A stretch of DNA of 5,537 bases from an uncultured Dokdonia sp. (lineage in GTDB: Bacteria; Bacteroidota; Bacteroidia; Flavobacteriales; Flavobacteriaceae), in the NCBI GenBank assembly GCA_937124495.1, contig CAKZKZ010000039.1:1-5537 (forward strand), given 5' to 3'. The first letter of the stretch is position 1. Each line of letters opens with the position of its first letter. The notes below the pieces were generated by a model, which ran no database searches, was not told the origin of the DNA, and was given only the letters and a program-made list of their open reading frames with translations. A program made the position numbers and the translations under genes. Shown here one piece after another: positions 5,501 through 5,537 of the stretch.

Positions 5501-5537
5501 CTAAGTCAATAAATTCCCCTCATCATCCCCAGTAGCA
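5501..5537 (-). CDS. Possible 3' end of a further minus-strand gene
   Basis: From the window edge, one minus-strand frame reads ATGDDEGNLLT and then stops at TAG (5503 to 5501), 8 bp beyond the last repeat element. The acidic, hydrophilic tail is plausible as a protein C-terminus, and repeat arrays commonly begin right after a stop codon. Eleven codons are far too few for identification, and another frame is also open for part of this stretch, so this is a weak call. Confidence 0.25.
   Translation of the reverse strand, partial: ATGDDEGNLLT

Overview
The window looks like chromosomal DNA of a marine Flavobacteriaceae-type member of the Bacteroidota. The base composition is AT-rich. Genes lack Shine-Dalgarno sequences, and several have TAnnTTTG-type -7 boxes upstream. 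It carries a bacillithiol-synthesis gene of the Bacteroidota type, short exported proteins with a signal peptide ending in S/A followed by Q, and the TGTCAnnCTGAGC...TCGAAG palindromic repeats I associate with this group. The genus cannot be fixed from the sequence alone.

Layout. Positions 1-1972 (minus) are the first 657 codons of an exported M14 zinc carboxypeptidase, with the start of a C-terminal class-I-glutamine-amidotransferase-like domain. The gene runs off the left edge. Positions 2215-2544 (minus) encode a small exported protein of unknown function. A 215-bp divergent intergenic region (2545-2759) separates it from bshC (2760-4355, plus), the cysteine-adding enzyme of bacillithiol synthesis. 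This region holds nested short inverted repeats and a candidate promoter on each strand. bshC ends 11 bp inside the 3' end of trmL (4345-4800, minus), a SPOUT tRNA wobble 2'-O-methyltransferase, so the two genes converge and overlap tail to tail.

The right end (about 4862-5493) is the unusual part. It is an array of about 23-25 bp inverted half-elements, in alternating orientation, with constant spacing: 18 bp in all three R-to-L gaps and a 104-bp period. Two units are 86-bp palindromes with nothing inside. In a third, the interior is occupied almost exactly by a small GIY-YIG nuclease gene (5038-5350, minus). That gene stops 9 bp short of one half-element and starts 15 bp from the other, and it is broken by a frameshift. 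The pattern fits a family of non-autonomous palindromes with one nuclease-bearing member, comparable in organisation to REPIN/RAYT systems but with a different enzyme. A role of the nuclease in mobilising the repeats is inference.

The housekeeping genes do not form a common pathway: bshC serves thiol redox buffering, trmL serves tRNA modification, and the two left-hand genes encode exported proteins.
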